Source: Larkinella bovis
GTDB taxonomy: Bacteria > Bacteroidota > Bacteroidia > Cytophagales > Spirosomataceae
Length of the DNA: 64,000 nt
NCBI RefSeq assembly: GCF_042655385.1
Contig: NZ_JBHSMA010000005.1
Coordinates: 62,001-126,000 of the forward strand
Direction: 5' to 3'
Position numbers and translations under genes: made by a program. Under the pieces are notes generated by a model. The model made no database searches and was not told the DNA's origin. It was given only the letters and a program-made list of their open reading frames with translations. Shown here one piece after another: positions 8,087 through 16,205 of this stretch. Position 1 is the first letter of the stretch; each line of letters begins with the position of its first letter.

Positions 8087-8884
8087 TCAGCAGAGAATGT
8101 GGTCGGTTGTGCGTAACTGGCCTGGGGTTAAACCGGTGAAATCCCGGCAGGAATGGATAAAATGGGCCTGATCGTAATAACCACTTTCGTACGCGATTTC
8201 AGTCAGGCTCCGGGAAGGGTGTTTTTTTAATTTTTTAAGCGCATTCAGGAAAGCGGTAATCCGGGCAAATTCTTTGGGCGAAAGACCGATGCGCGGGTTA
8301 AATCGCCGAATCAACTGCCGGTTGCTGAGGCCGGTTTTTGCCGCCAACATTTCCAGGGAAAGCTGTCCGCCGGCCTGCCGAATCTGGTTGATGCAGAAAT
8401 CGACGCCCGAATCCGGCGGGCCCGCTTGCCGAAGCCGCGCAAGCAGATACTGCTGAAGAAGCTGCACCCGGTGCGGCATGTCTTTCGCGGTTTCGGTGCG
8501 CTCCTGTAGCTCATCGGCCACCGGGCCCCATAGGTCGCGCAGGTCGACGAGCTGGTTGGCCAGCTCGTGCATCGGTACCGGAAAGAACAAGTAGGCCTGA
8601 CCGGGCGCGAAACAAATGGACACAAAACTCACTTTCCCCGGCGTCCGGACATCCATAAAATGGTTCAGGCGGGTGGTGATGAAACTCCGCCCGCAGGAGG
8701 CTATGACACCATCTGTATAGGCGACTTGCTGCGGTGGGCTGAAGTTGATAAAAAGCTCCACGCAGGTATCGGGCAAAACCCGGATGGGAGCCGCCGGAGC
8801 CGCCACGATGTCGTCTTCCAGCGCGCAAATGGCTTTTACAAAGGGTCTTAGCCGGGGTTCTATGTCGTATAACTGGTAGGGCAT
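8087..8884 (-). CDS. AraC-family transcriptional regulator
   Basis: A 266-residue regulator with an N-terminal sensor region of the AraC-associated DUF6597 kind (YDIEPRLRPFVKAICALEDD, then RVLPDTCVELFINF) and a C-terminal double helix-turn-helix (about residues 165-260; SLEMLAAKTGLSNRQLIRRF and LTEIAYESGYYDQAHFIHSC, then FTGLTPGQLR). An in-frame extension to 9052 exists, but its 56 extra residues look unlike the family. I chose ATG at 8884 because a TATCTTTG box ends four bases upstream, which would make the mRNA leaderless. Target genes are unknown; the DHFR-family gene downstream is one candidate. Confidence 0.88.
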   Translation of the reverse strand: MPYQLYDIEPRLRPFVKAICALEDDIVAAPAAPIRVLPDTCVELFINFSPPQQVAYTDGVIASCGRSFITTRLNHFMDVRTPGKVSFVSICFAPGQAYLFFPVPMHELANQLVDLRDLWGPVADELQERTETAKDMPHRVQLLQQYLLARLRQAGPPDSGVDFCINQIRQAGGQLSLEMLAAKTGLSNRQLIRRFNPRIGLSPKEFARITAFLNALKKLKKHPSRSLTEIAYESGYYDQAHFIHSCRDFTGLTPGQLRTTDHILC

Positions 8885-8888
8885 GGGG

Positions 8889-8896
8889 CAAAGATA
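8889..8896 (-). promoter_or_regulatory. TATCTTTG -7 box directly before the AraC ATG
   Basis: On the minus strand TATCTTTG is followed by CCCC and the ATG. It matches the Bacteroidota TAnnTTTG -7 consensus. With that geometry transcription would begin at or within a base or two of the A of the start codon. A TTTG lies 16 bases upstream, closer than the usual 20, so the -33 part is weak. Confidence 0.5.
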
Positions 8897-8941
8897 CACA
8901 TTTGTTGCGGGGCAAATCGGGATCGGTTGACAGTCAATGCG

Positions 8942-8986
8942 CCGTGTCCGGTTTACGGACACGGACTGTCCAGAAGCGGACACAGC
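8942..8986. promoter_or_regulatory. GTGTCCG/CGGACAC palindromes upstream of the decayed PadR copy
   Basis: CCGTGTCCG-GTTTA-CGGACACGG (8942-8964) is a perfect inverted repeat with 9-base arms; CTGTCC-AGAAG-CGGACA follows at once. The same GGACA vocabulary stands upstream of the sigma54-like elements of the transporter units. A TTGGCAC-N5-TTCT remnant lies about 90 bases downstream. Confidence 0.5.
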
Positions 8987-9055
8987 ATTGGGCTTCTCGT
9001 TTCGGAAAACCGCGTTTCTGCTCCAGTCTGACCCCTTGGCCAGCATTGGCACTGC

Positions 9056-9205
9056 CTTTCTTCGGCCTTTTTGGGAGAATTTGAAGCGGTTGTCCTGTTA
9101 GCTGTCGCCGTGTTCGACGAAGTCGCGTACGGCGTCACGATCACGCAGGGGATCGGGCAGAAAACCGGCCGGTCGGTTTCTGCCTGGTGCATACGACCGC
9201 CAACA
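9056..9205 (+). pseudogene. Decayed N-terminal fragment of a PadR-family regulator
   Basis: In the frame of GGA at 9070, the sequence reads FLGEFEAVVLLAVAVFDEV, then AYGVTITQGIGQKTGRSVS. This aligns residue by residue with positions 5-42 of the intact PadR protein at 2202 (LGEFEEIVLLTVAV, AYGVAITHEITEQTGRTV). The initiator and first residues are missing, and similarity stops after about 40 residues, with no recognition helix or wing. No permease follows. Limits are approximate. It lies between the AraC gene and the sigma-factor gene, the latter on the opposite strand. Confidence 0.72.
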
Positions 9206-9238
9206 CCCGTCAACCGAATCCTGAACGTATGCAGAAGG

Positions 9239-9862
9239 TCAGTAGTCTTTCAGAACCTGCCGCAGGGCGCGAAGGGCCTTGGTCATGTGGGCTTCCACGG
9301 TTTTGGGAGAAAGCAGTAATTCCTGCGCAATTTCGTGGTATTTCCGGCCTTCAAAGCGGTTTAGGATAAAAACCCGCTGCACGGCGGGCGAGAGCGACTG
9401 AATGACCTGCTCGATCTTGCGATACAACTCATCGTATTCGATACTTTCTTCCGGGGTGGGTAAGATGGAGGGCAACCCTTCTTCAACCTGACTGGACAAC
9501 TCGGTCTCCCGGTTAAATTCCCGCTGGAGATACTTTAAGGATTCAAACCGTACGGCGGAAAACAGGTAGGCCCGGAACGAACTGCGAATTTGGCGATGAA
9601 TTTCTTTGTGCAGGAACGTCGAAAAGAGTTCCCCAACCAGATCCTGGGCTAGTTCCTTCGAATAAACAAACCGAACGGCATGGCTGCACAGGACATTGTA
9701 GTATTTCCGAAACAGCAACTCAACTCCTTTCTGCGGGTCTGATTCAAAGGCCTGGCGGATAAACCATTCTTTATCATCCGATACCGAAAATACGCCTTCT
9801 TCCTTCGCGTGTGGCTGAGGATCGAAGGGGTCGGGCTGAGAGGAAGGTTGTTTTTCAAACAA
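9239..9862 (-). CDS. ECF RNA polymerase sigma-70 factor, FecI-like (Bacteroidota expansion family)
   Basis: A 207-residue ECF sigma factor. Region 2 is visible around GVELLFRKYYNVLCSHAVRF and SKELAQDLVGELFSTFL; region 4 near residues 150-200 has LSPAVQRVFILNRFEGRKYH and LSPKTVEAHMTKALRALR. It is divergent from a FecR anti-sigma gene and an STN-domain SusC, the classic cell-surface signalling arrangement in which substrate binding outside releases the sigma factor. Oddity: no ATG is available; the open frame from the upstream stop (9884-9886) offers only TTG at 9862 before conserved sequence, so a TTG start is likely. Confidence 0.9.
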   Translation of the reverse strand: MFEKQPSSQPDPFDPQPHAKEEGVFSVSDDKEWFIRQAFESDPQKGVELLFRKYYNVLCSHAVRFVYSKELAQDLVGELFSTFLHKEIHRQIRSSFRAYLFSAVRFESLKYLQREFNRETELSSQVEEGLPSILPTPEESIEYDELYRKIEQVIQSLSPAVQRVFILNRFEGRKYHEIAQELLLSPKTVEAHMTKALRALRQVLKDY

Positions 9863-9983
9863 AACGCCGGGCTGATTGAAAGTTTAGGAATAGGAGGCTC
9901 GTACTCGTAAGATCCAGTTTGGAACGAATACCCTAATAAAAAGGCAAATTTTTATCGAAAAAAATTTAATGGGCAGATTCGTA

Positions 9984-10004
9984 GAATTACCGTTAGGGTA
10001 ATTC
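9984..10004. promoter_or_regulatory. GAATTACC-N5-GGTAATTC inverted repeat between sigma and FecR genes
   Basis: A perfect inverted repeat with 8-base arms and a 5-base spacer, 33 bases upstream of the FecR start codon in the divergent intergenic region. It is a candidate operator or part of the ECF-dependent promoter region of the fecR-susCD operon. No protein partner can be named from sequence. Confidence 0.45.
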
Positions 10005-10036
10005 GGCGGTTTTGGATCATACAGAGAGCAACCAGT

Positions 10037-11065
10037 ATGATTCCAATGAGTGTCAATAAGAACCTTTTGTGGCGGTATTTCTCGGGGAACGTAACCCTTC
10101 CGGAACGACAGCGAGTGACGGAATGGCTACGCGAGAATTCAAATCTGGAACGTTATTACCAGGCTCTGGAAGAATGGGAGCAGGAAAACCTTCAGTTTGA
10201 GACCGATACCGATGCTGCGATTCAACGGTATCTCCATTCTTCTGATAAAAATAACCGCCCACCCGTTCCCGCTCCTCAACGTATAGACCGGCCGTTGGGC
10301 CGGTTTTTCAGGAATTCGTACCGCTGGATGGCGGCTGCGGTGGTTGTGCTGCTGTCGATGGCTGCGTATGTATGGCAGGATTTTCTGCTGTACCAAACCC
10401 ATACAACCGGCTACGGTCAGGTACGCTCCCTGATCCTGGAAGATGGCAGCCGGGTTACCCTCAATGCCAATTCCCGGTTGTCGATCCCCCGCTGGCCGTC
10501 GGCCGACCGGGAGGTCTTTTTAAAAGGCGAAGCCGAATTTTCGGTCATTCACACCCACGACCATCGCCGGTTTCTGGTGAAAACCGATGACCAGTTGCAG
10601 GTGGAAGTGCTGGGTACCGAGTTTGTCGTTTATTCCCGAAACCGGGGTTCTAAGGTGGCATTGACCAAAGGCAAGGTTCGTTTACGCTCCCTGAAAGATA
10701 CGCACGCCAAACCCCTGACCATTCTGCCCGGTGATGTCGTTACCGTCAGCGAAAAAGGAACGTTCCAGGTACAAAGCAGGCAGGAACTGGCACCGTATAC
10801 CGCCTGGAAAAATCACCTCTTTGTTTTCGAAGCCACACCCTTGCAGGACATTACCGCCCAGATCAAAGATATTTTCGGGGTGTCTATCCTGCTTAGTGAC
10901 GACGAACTGGCGCATCGGACCCTCACCGGTGCGTTTGAAGCCGAAACCGCCGACGAATTAGTGCAGGCGCTCACCAAAGTCATGAACCTGCGACAGGTTC
11001 AGCAGGATACGGTTATTCTGCTACAGCCTGCCCCGACCCCTAATCCTGTTCAACTAACCCAATAA
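10037..11065 (+). CDS. FecR-family anti-sigma factor
   Basis: A 342-residue inner-membrane signal transducer. The cytoplasmic N-terminal part (about residues 1-90, LLWRYFSGNVTLPERQRVTE) would hold the sigma factor; a single membrane helix lies at about 95-112 (WMAAAVVVLLSMAAYVW); the periplasmic FecR domain follows with GQVRSLILEDGSRVTLNANS and KGEAEFSV; the last 75 residues match the DUF4974 domain that contacts the receptor's STN domain. It is divergent from the sigma gene and 34 bases ahead of susC. ATG 10046 is an alternative start three codons in. Confidence 0.92.
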   Translation: MIPMSVNKNLLWRYFSGNVTLPERQRVTEWLRENSNLERYYQALEEWEQENLQFETDTDAAIQRYLHSSDKNNRPPVPAPQRIDRPLGRFFRNSYRWMAAAVVVLLSMAAYVWQDFLLYQTHTTGYGQVRSLILEDGSRVTLNANSRLSIPRWPSADREVFLKGEAEFSVIHTHDHRRFLVKTDDQLQVEVLGTEFVVYSRNRGSKVALTKGKVRLRSLKDTHAKPLTILPGDVVTVSEKGTFQVQSRQELAPYTAWKNHLFVFEATPLQDITAQIKDIFGVSILLSDDELAHRTLTGAFEAETADELVQALTKVMNLRQVQQDTVILLQPAPTPNPVQLTQ

Positions 11066-11099
11066 CTCATTATTCCCCTTAATCTCAACTTTTACCACC

Positions 11100-14000
11100 A
11101 TGAATAAATTATGCTACTGGAAATGGAGTATTTTTTTACTCCCGTGGCTACCCGTTCCCACGGATAGTTTTGCCCAGACGCTGGCTTTTCACCAGTCAGC
11201 CCAGCAGTCAGCGGTAAAACGGCCGGCTACGCTCAAGCTCCGTGATGCCATCCTGCTCCTGCGTGATCGGTACCGGGTTAACGTTTTATTTGAAGAAAAG
11301 CTACTGGATGGCTTCAGTGTCAGCGAAGACGCGATTAACAAAACAAAAAGTATTGACGACAATCTGAATGCGTTGCTGCACGCTCATGGTCTGCAGTTTC
11401 AGCGTATCAAGAAAAATACGTACCTGATTTATTCGACTAAAACGTCGGCGATTGGTCTGGAGCGCAAACCTGCTGGGAGTGTCAGCAGCATCTCGCATCC
11501 CAACGCAGTGCTGCCCGTTGCGCCGGTTTCCCTGAACCGGGCCGTGGAGCTGCTCCCGAACGAGAAGGGACAGGTCCAGGTCAGCGGGCGGGTCACCGAC
11601 GAAAACGGTCAGGGGCTGCCGGGCGTTAACGTCATCGAAAAAGGCACCCAGAACGGAACCTCTACCTCGGCCACCGGCGCGTATACCCTGTCGGTTTCGG
11701 GCCCGGAAAGTGTCCTGTTGTTTTCGTTTATCGGCTATGTAACCGGTGAAGCGGCAGTAGGGGATAAAAGTGTTGTCAATATTTCGCTGAAACCGGATGA
11801 GCAGACCCTGAAAGAAGTGGTGGTGACGGCGATTGGCCTGGAACGCAGTCGCAAGTCGCTGGGTTATTCGGTGCAGAAGGTCGACAGTGAGGAGCTGGTC
11901 AACTCCCGCGAAACCAGCGTGGCTTCGGCCCTGAGTGGCAAGGCCGCCGGGGTGCAGGTGACGACTTCATCGGGCGCTGTCGGCAGTGCCGCCCAGATTC
12001 GTATCCGGGGCAGTGCTTCGCTGACCGGCAACAACAGCCCGCTGTTTGTGGTCGATGGTGTCCCCATCGACAACGGGCAAAACCGGACGCTGAGTGGGGG
12101 CGATGGCAATGCGGGGGTGGTGCATTCCAATCGTTCCATTGACGTTAATCCCGACGATATCGAAACCATGACCGTTCTGAAAGGGCCGGCAGCAACGGCT
12201 TTGTACGGGATTCGGGCCGCAGCCGGAGCCATCATCATCACGACGAAACGGGGATCGCGGTCGGCCGTCAAACAGTCCAGAATATCGCTTTCCTCTTCGT
12301 ATATCGTCAACGAAATCAACCGGTTACCCAAATGGCAGGATAAATACGCCCAGGGAGCCGAAGTGAACGGCGTACCCCAGTACCGCGACCCCAGCACGGG
12401 CGTCATTACTTCTTTTGGGCCGGAACACAGTTCGTTAACGTACTCCAGTCAGCCCAGCCGCTTTTCCAATCAGGGCCTCATCGTTCCCCGTACCGACCCA
12501 TCGTCCAACGGCATACCGGTTCAGGCATTCGATAATTTTGGCAACTTTTTTGTCAAAGGAAGTACGTTCGACAATCACCTCAGTTTTTCGGGTGGGGGCG
12601 AAAATTCAAACTATTACTTCTCGCTGGGCAAACTGAAGCAGAAAGGGATCATCCCCACGGAGGAATTTGACCGGCTGACGTTTAAAATGAGCGGAGATCT
12701 TTCGCTGACCAAGAAACTGAACGTTTCCGGCTCGGTGACCTATAGCAAAACCGGCGGAACACGCGCCCAGCAGGGCTCCAATTCGTCGGGGGTCATTATG
12801 GGCTTAATGCGGGCACCGTTTACGTTTGATAATACCAACGGGTACAGCGACCCGCTGAATGAACCGCTTGCTTATTCGTTACCAGACGGTTCGCAACGGA
12901 ATAGCGGGGGCAACATCGGTGGGTATGATAACCCCTTCTGGTCGGTTAAGAAAAACCAGTACAAAGACGAAGTGGACCGGGTGATCGGTTTCATGCAGTC
13001 GGACTACGAAGTGTTACCCTGGCTGAAGCTGATGGGTCGTCTGGGACTGGATATGTACAACGACAACCGGCTCGAAGCGTTTAGCAAAAACTCCCGGGGG
13101 TTGGTCGCGGGCCGGGTTAGCCAGGAAAATTACCTCCAGCGGGCGATCAATTCCGACCTGATTCTAACGGCCAATCGCCGGTTGACCGAAGACCTGGACC
13201 TGACGGTTTTGCTGGGCCACAACTATTTCAACCGCACCGAGCGACGGCAAACCACGACCGGTTCCGGCCTGAATATCCCGGATTTCTTTAACCCATCCGG
13301 AGCCTCTACGCTGACCGGGGGCACCAATCTGGCCCGCCGGAAGCTGAACGCGGCCTATGGTGATGTGCGGTTAACATACCGGAACTACCTGTTTCTCAAC
13401 TTTACGGGACGGAACGAGTGGTCGTCAACCCTGCCGAAGGAAAACAGTTCCTTCTTCTATCCGTCCATCAGCGCCAGCTTTGCCTTTACGGATGCTTTTA
13501 ACATTAAAAGCAACTGGCTGACGGCGGGAAAGCTACGAGCCTCGTACGCCCAGGTAGGGAACGATTCACCGATCTACTCGCTGTACAACACCTACAGCCC
13601 GGCTTCGATCAATGCCACCCTGATTACCTCCGGCGGTATTCTGTTTCCGTTCCAGAACCAGCTGGGGCTAACCGTTGGCAACAGTTCCGGCAACCCGCAG
13701 CTACGACCGGAAATCCGGGTTTCCAGCGAATTTGGGGGTGAATTCCGGTTTTTGAAAAACCGCCTTGGTGTAGACTTGACCTACTACAACTCAATCAGTA
13801 AAGACCTGATCGTTTCCGTACCACTTCCCAACTCGTCCGGATTTACGAGCACCATCCGTAATGTGGGCGAAATTTCCAACAAAGGCTGGGAGGTTGTCGT
13901 GGATGCCACTCCGGTAGAGACTGGTAAGTTTACCTGGAATCTGGCACTGAACTGGAGCCGGAATGTTAGTCTGGTGAAGGAAATTGCCGACGGAATCGAA

Positions 14001-14744
14001 AGCATCGGCGTTACCTCGGTGGGGCCGCTGGGCCAGATCCGGCTGGTGAAAGGACAACCGTTTGCCGTCATCTACGGAAATGATTTTGTGCGGGATGCGC
14101 AGGGACGGGTGGTCATCGACGATGCCCGGTACATGGCCGATGGCAAAACGCTCAACGCCAACTACGGTTTTCCGTCCCGCGATCCGAATCCGAAACCCAT
14201 CGGTAACACGAATCCGAAATGGATTGCCGGTTTGCGGAATACCTTCCAGTACGGTAATTTCAGTTTGACCACGCTGCTGGATGCCCGGTACAAATTTGAC
14301 ATCTACAACGGGACCCTCGGTTCGATGAACCAGTCCGGAACATCGAAAGAATCCGAAGACCGGTACCTCCCGACGGTTTTCGAGGGCGTCAAGAAAAGCG
14401 ACGGTGGGGTCAACAATATCGAAGTGGTCAAAGGCCAGTATTGGTATACCGGCGTAGGGGGCGGTTTTGGCAGCGGGGTCAATACCCAGTTTGTGGAAGA
14501 TGGTAGCTGGCTGCGGATGCGCGAACTGAACCTGAGTTACCGGCTACCCGGTAATTGGCTCAAAAAGATCGGCGTGAGCAACGCGAGCTTTACCCTGACA
14601 GGCAGGAATATATTCCTGCTGACCAACTACAGCGGTGTTGATCCGGAAACCAACCTGAATGGGGACAACAACTCGGCCGGATACGATTATTTCACCATGC
14701 CCAACACCCGTAGTTATGGCGCAGCCCTAACCCTAACCCTGTAG
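11100..14744 (+). CDS. SusC/RagA-family TonB-dependent outer-membrane transporter with STN domain
   Basis: A 1214-residue TonB-linked importer. A signal peptide ends near residue 26 (DSFAQ). Residues 44-110 form a secretin/TonB N-terminal (STN) domain, then a carboxypeptidase-regulatory-like domain (about 157-235, VSGRVTDENGQGLPGVNVIE), the plug from about 240 (VVVTAIGLERSRKSLGYSVQ) and the 22-strand barrel to the C-terminus. The STN domain is what signals to FecR, so import and transcription of this locus should be coupled to ligand binding. It pairs with the SusD lipoprotein 11 bases downstream. The substrate is not readable; the adjacent M14 peptidase favours a peptide or amide. Confidence 0.95.
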   Translation: MNKLCYWKWSIFLLPWLPVPTDSFAQTLAFHQSAQQSAVKRPATLKLRDAILLLRDRYRVNVLFEEKLLDGFSVSEDAINKTKSIDDNLNALLHAHGLQFQRIKKNTYLIYSTKTSAIGLERKPAGSVSSISHPNAVLPVAPVSLNRAVELLPNEKGQVQVSGRVTDENGQGLPGVNVIEKGTQNGTSTSATGAYTLSVSGPESVLLFSFIGYVTGEAAVGDKSVVNISLKPDEQTLKEVVVTAIGLERSRKSLGYSVQKVDSEELVNSRETSVASALSGKAAGVQVTTSSGAVGSAAQIRIRGSASLTGNNSPLFVVDGVPIDNGQNRTLSGGDGNAGVVHSNRSIDVNPDDIETMTVLKGPAATALYGIRAAAGAIIITTKRGSRSAVKQSRISLSSSYIVNEINRLPKWQDKYAQGAEVNGVPQYRDPSTGVITSFGPEHSSLTYSSQPSRFSNQGLIVPRTDPSSNGIPVQAFDNFGNFFVKGSTFDNHLSFSGGGENSNYYFSLGKLKQKGIIPTEEFDRLTFKMSGDLSLTKKLNVSGSVTYSKTGGTRAQQGSNSSGVIMGLMRAPFTFDNTNGYSDPLNEPLAYSLPDGSQRNSGGNIGGYDNPFWSVKKNQYKDEVDRVIGFMQSDYEVLPWLKLMGRLGLDMYNDNRLEAFSKNSRGLVAGRVSQENYLQRAINSDLILTANRRLTEDLDLTVLLGHNYFNRTERRQTTTGSGLNIPDFFNPSGASTLTGGTNLARRKLNAAYGDVRLTYRNYLFLNFTGRNEWSSTLPKENSSFFYPSISASFAFTDAFNIKSNWLTAGKLRASYAQVGNDSPIYSLYNTYSPASINATLITSGGILFPFQNQLGLTVGNSSGNPQLRPEIRVSSEFGGEFRFLKNRLGVDLTYYNSISKDLIVSVPLPNSSGFTSTIRNVGEISNKGWEVVVDATPVETGKFTWNLALNWSRNVSLVKEIADGIESIGVTSVGPLGQIRLVKGQPFAVIYGNDFVRDAQGRVVIDDARYMADGKTLNANYGFPSRDPNPKPIGNTNPKWIAGLRNTFQYGNFSLTTLLDARYKFDIYNGTLGSMNQSGTSKESEDRYLPTVFEGVKKSDGGVNNIEVVKGQYWYTGVGGGFGSGVNTQFVEDGSWLRMRELNLSYRLPGNWLKKIGVSNASFTLTGRNIFLLTNYSGVDPETNLNGDNNSAGYDYFTMPNTRSYGAALTLTL

Positions 14745-14755
14745 ACGATATATTT

Positions 14756-16174
14756 ATGAAACGCTATAAAACCATACTGATCAAAGGGTTGCTCTTGGGG
14801 AGTCTTTTCTCCTGCGACTACGGCGACCTAAATCTGAACCCCAATTTGCCGTCAACGGCACCGCTGTCGAGCCTATTGTCCGGCTCCCAGGGGGTGATAG
14901 CTTTTTCAAGTGGAGCCGACCTGGCCCAGATCACCAATACCTTTACCCAGCACCTTTCCGGCATTGTGTTACAGGCTGCTGCCTGGGACCGGTATAATGT
15001 GGACGCCGAAGCCGGAGGTCCGTTTAATACCTTCTATGCCGGTCCCATGCAGGACCTGAGTACGCTGATCCGGCAGGCGCAGGACACAAAGGCAAATGGC
15101 TACGAAGGCATTGGCAAAATTCTGATGGCGTATAGCCTGGGAACGATGACGAGTCTGTACGGGGATATCCCGTATAGCGATGCTTTAAAGGGGGCTGTCA
15201 ATCCGTATCCGAAGTTCGATAGCCAGGAGAGCATTTATCAGCAGATTCAAACCCTGCTCGACGAGGGGATTACGTTGTTGAAATCGGCTGACGCGACCAA
15301 TAGCCCGGGCAATGACGACCTGATCTACAAAGGCAACCTGCCCAAATGGATCGCGGCTGCCTATACCTTTAAAGCCCGTTATGCGCTGCACCTGAGCAAA
15401 GCGAACCCTGAAGCGGCATCCAAAGCACTGGCTGCCCTGTACGACGGCACCACCTATCGCGGAATCGCGCGGACTGCTGACGACTGTGACTTCAACTTCG
15501 GAACCGGGGTCACCGAATCAAACCCCTGGTCGCAACTCGTGCAACAGCGCAACGATTTCCGGTTAGGGAAACAATTTGTGGATTTGTTGAAAGTGACACC
15601 CGCCGACCCGCGTTTACCGCTTTTTGCCAAACCGAATGCCGCCAGCTCCTATTCAGGCAGTCCCGCAGGACAGGGCCAGGCCACCGATTCGCAGATTGGC
15701 TCTTATTTTACAACCGCCACGACACCGGTTTCTCTGATCACCTACGCCGAAGCAAAATTCATTGAAGCCGAAGCCCGGTTACGGGTAAACGGAACGGATG
15801 TGCAGGCCGAAACCGCCTTGAAGGCGGCCATTTCAGCCTCGGTTGAGAAGGTCACCAAAGGGGCGGTTCCAGCCGCCGACCTGACCGCTTTTGTGGCCAA
15901 TCGCGGCACGTTCACGGGCGATGCGGCCAACCGGCTCCGTCAGGTGATTACCCAGAAATACATTGCGTTATTCACCCAGCCGGAAGTCTGGACCGACTGG
16001 CGCCGAACCGGTTATCCGGCCTTGCAACCCGCCTTTGGTGGCACCAACGGCCTGAATCCTGGCGGTGAGATTCCCCGGCGATTGCCTGTGCCGCTGGGCG
16101 AACGACTGAATAACCCGAGTGCCCCGAAAGATAACCCGAGTGTTCAGACACCCCGGTTCTATTGGGACAAGTAA
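14756..16174 (+). CDS. SusD/RagB-family nutrient-binding lipoprotein
   Basis: A 472-residue surface lipoprotein. The signal peptide ends in the lipobox GSLFSC (Cys19), followed by YGDLNLNPNLPS, typical of the SusD-like group 2 family (PF12771-like). It has helical TPR-type segments (for example ILMAYSLGTMTSLYGDIPYSDAL) and ends with a family-like IPRRLPVPLGERLNNPS. It would cap the SusC barrel and deliver ligand in a pedal-bin arrangement. It is encoded 11 bases after susC and 31 bases before the M14 peptidase, so one operon. Ligand unknown. Confidence 0.93.
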   Translation: MKRYKTILIKGLLLGSLFSCDYGDLNLNPNLPSTAPLSSLLSGSQGVIAFSSGADLAQITNTFTQHLSGIVLQAAAWDRYNVDAEAGGPFNTFYAGPMQDLSTLIRQAQDTKANGYEGIGKILMAYSLGTMTSLYGDIPYSDALKGAVNPYPKFDSQESIYQQIQTLLDEGITLLKSADATNSPGNDDLIYKGNLPKWIAAAYTFKARYALHLSKANPEAASKALAALYDGTTYRGIARTADDCDFNFGTGVTESNPWSQLVQQRNDFRLGKQFVDLLKVTPADPRLPLFAKPNAASSYSGSPAGQGQATDSQIGSYFTTATTPVSLITYAEAKFIEAEARLRVNGTDVQAETALKAAISASVEKVTKGAVPAADLTAFVANRGTFTGDAANRLRQVITQKYIALFTQPEVWTDWRRTGYPALQPAFGGTNGLNPGGEIPRRLPVPLGERLNNPSAPKDNPSVQTPRFYWDK

Positions 16175-16205
16175 CCCATTTTCCTAAACCCTTGACCAAA
16201 ATCTC

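Noticed and set aside
8885..9052. N-terminal extension of the AraC protein to 321 residues
   Set aside because: The extension reads through the GGACA palindromes and has no family similarity; ATG 8884 has a promoter box beside it.
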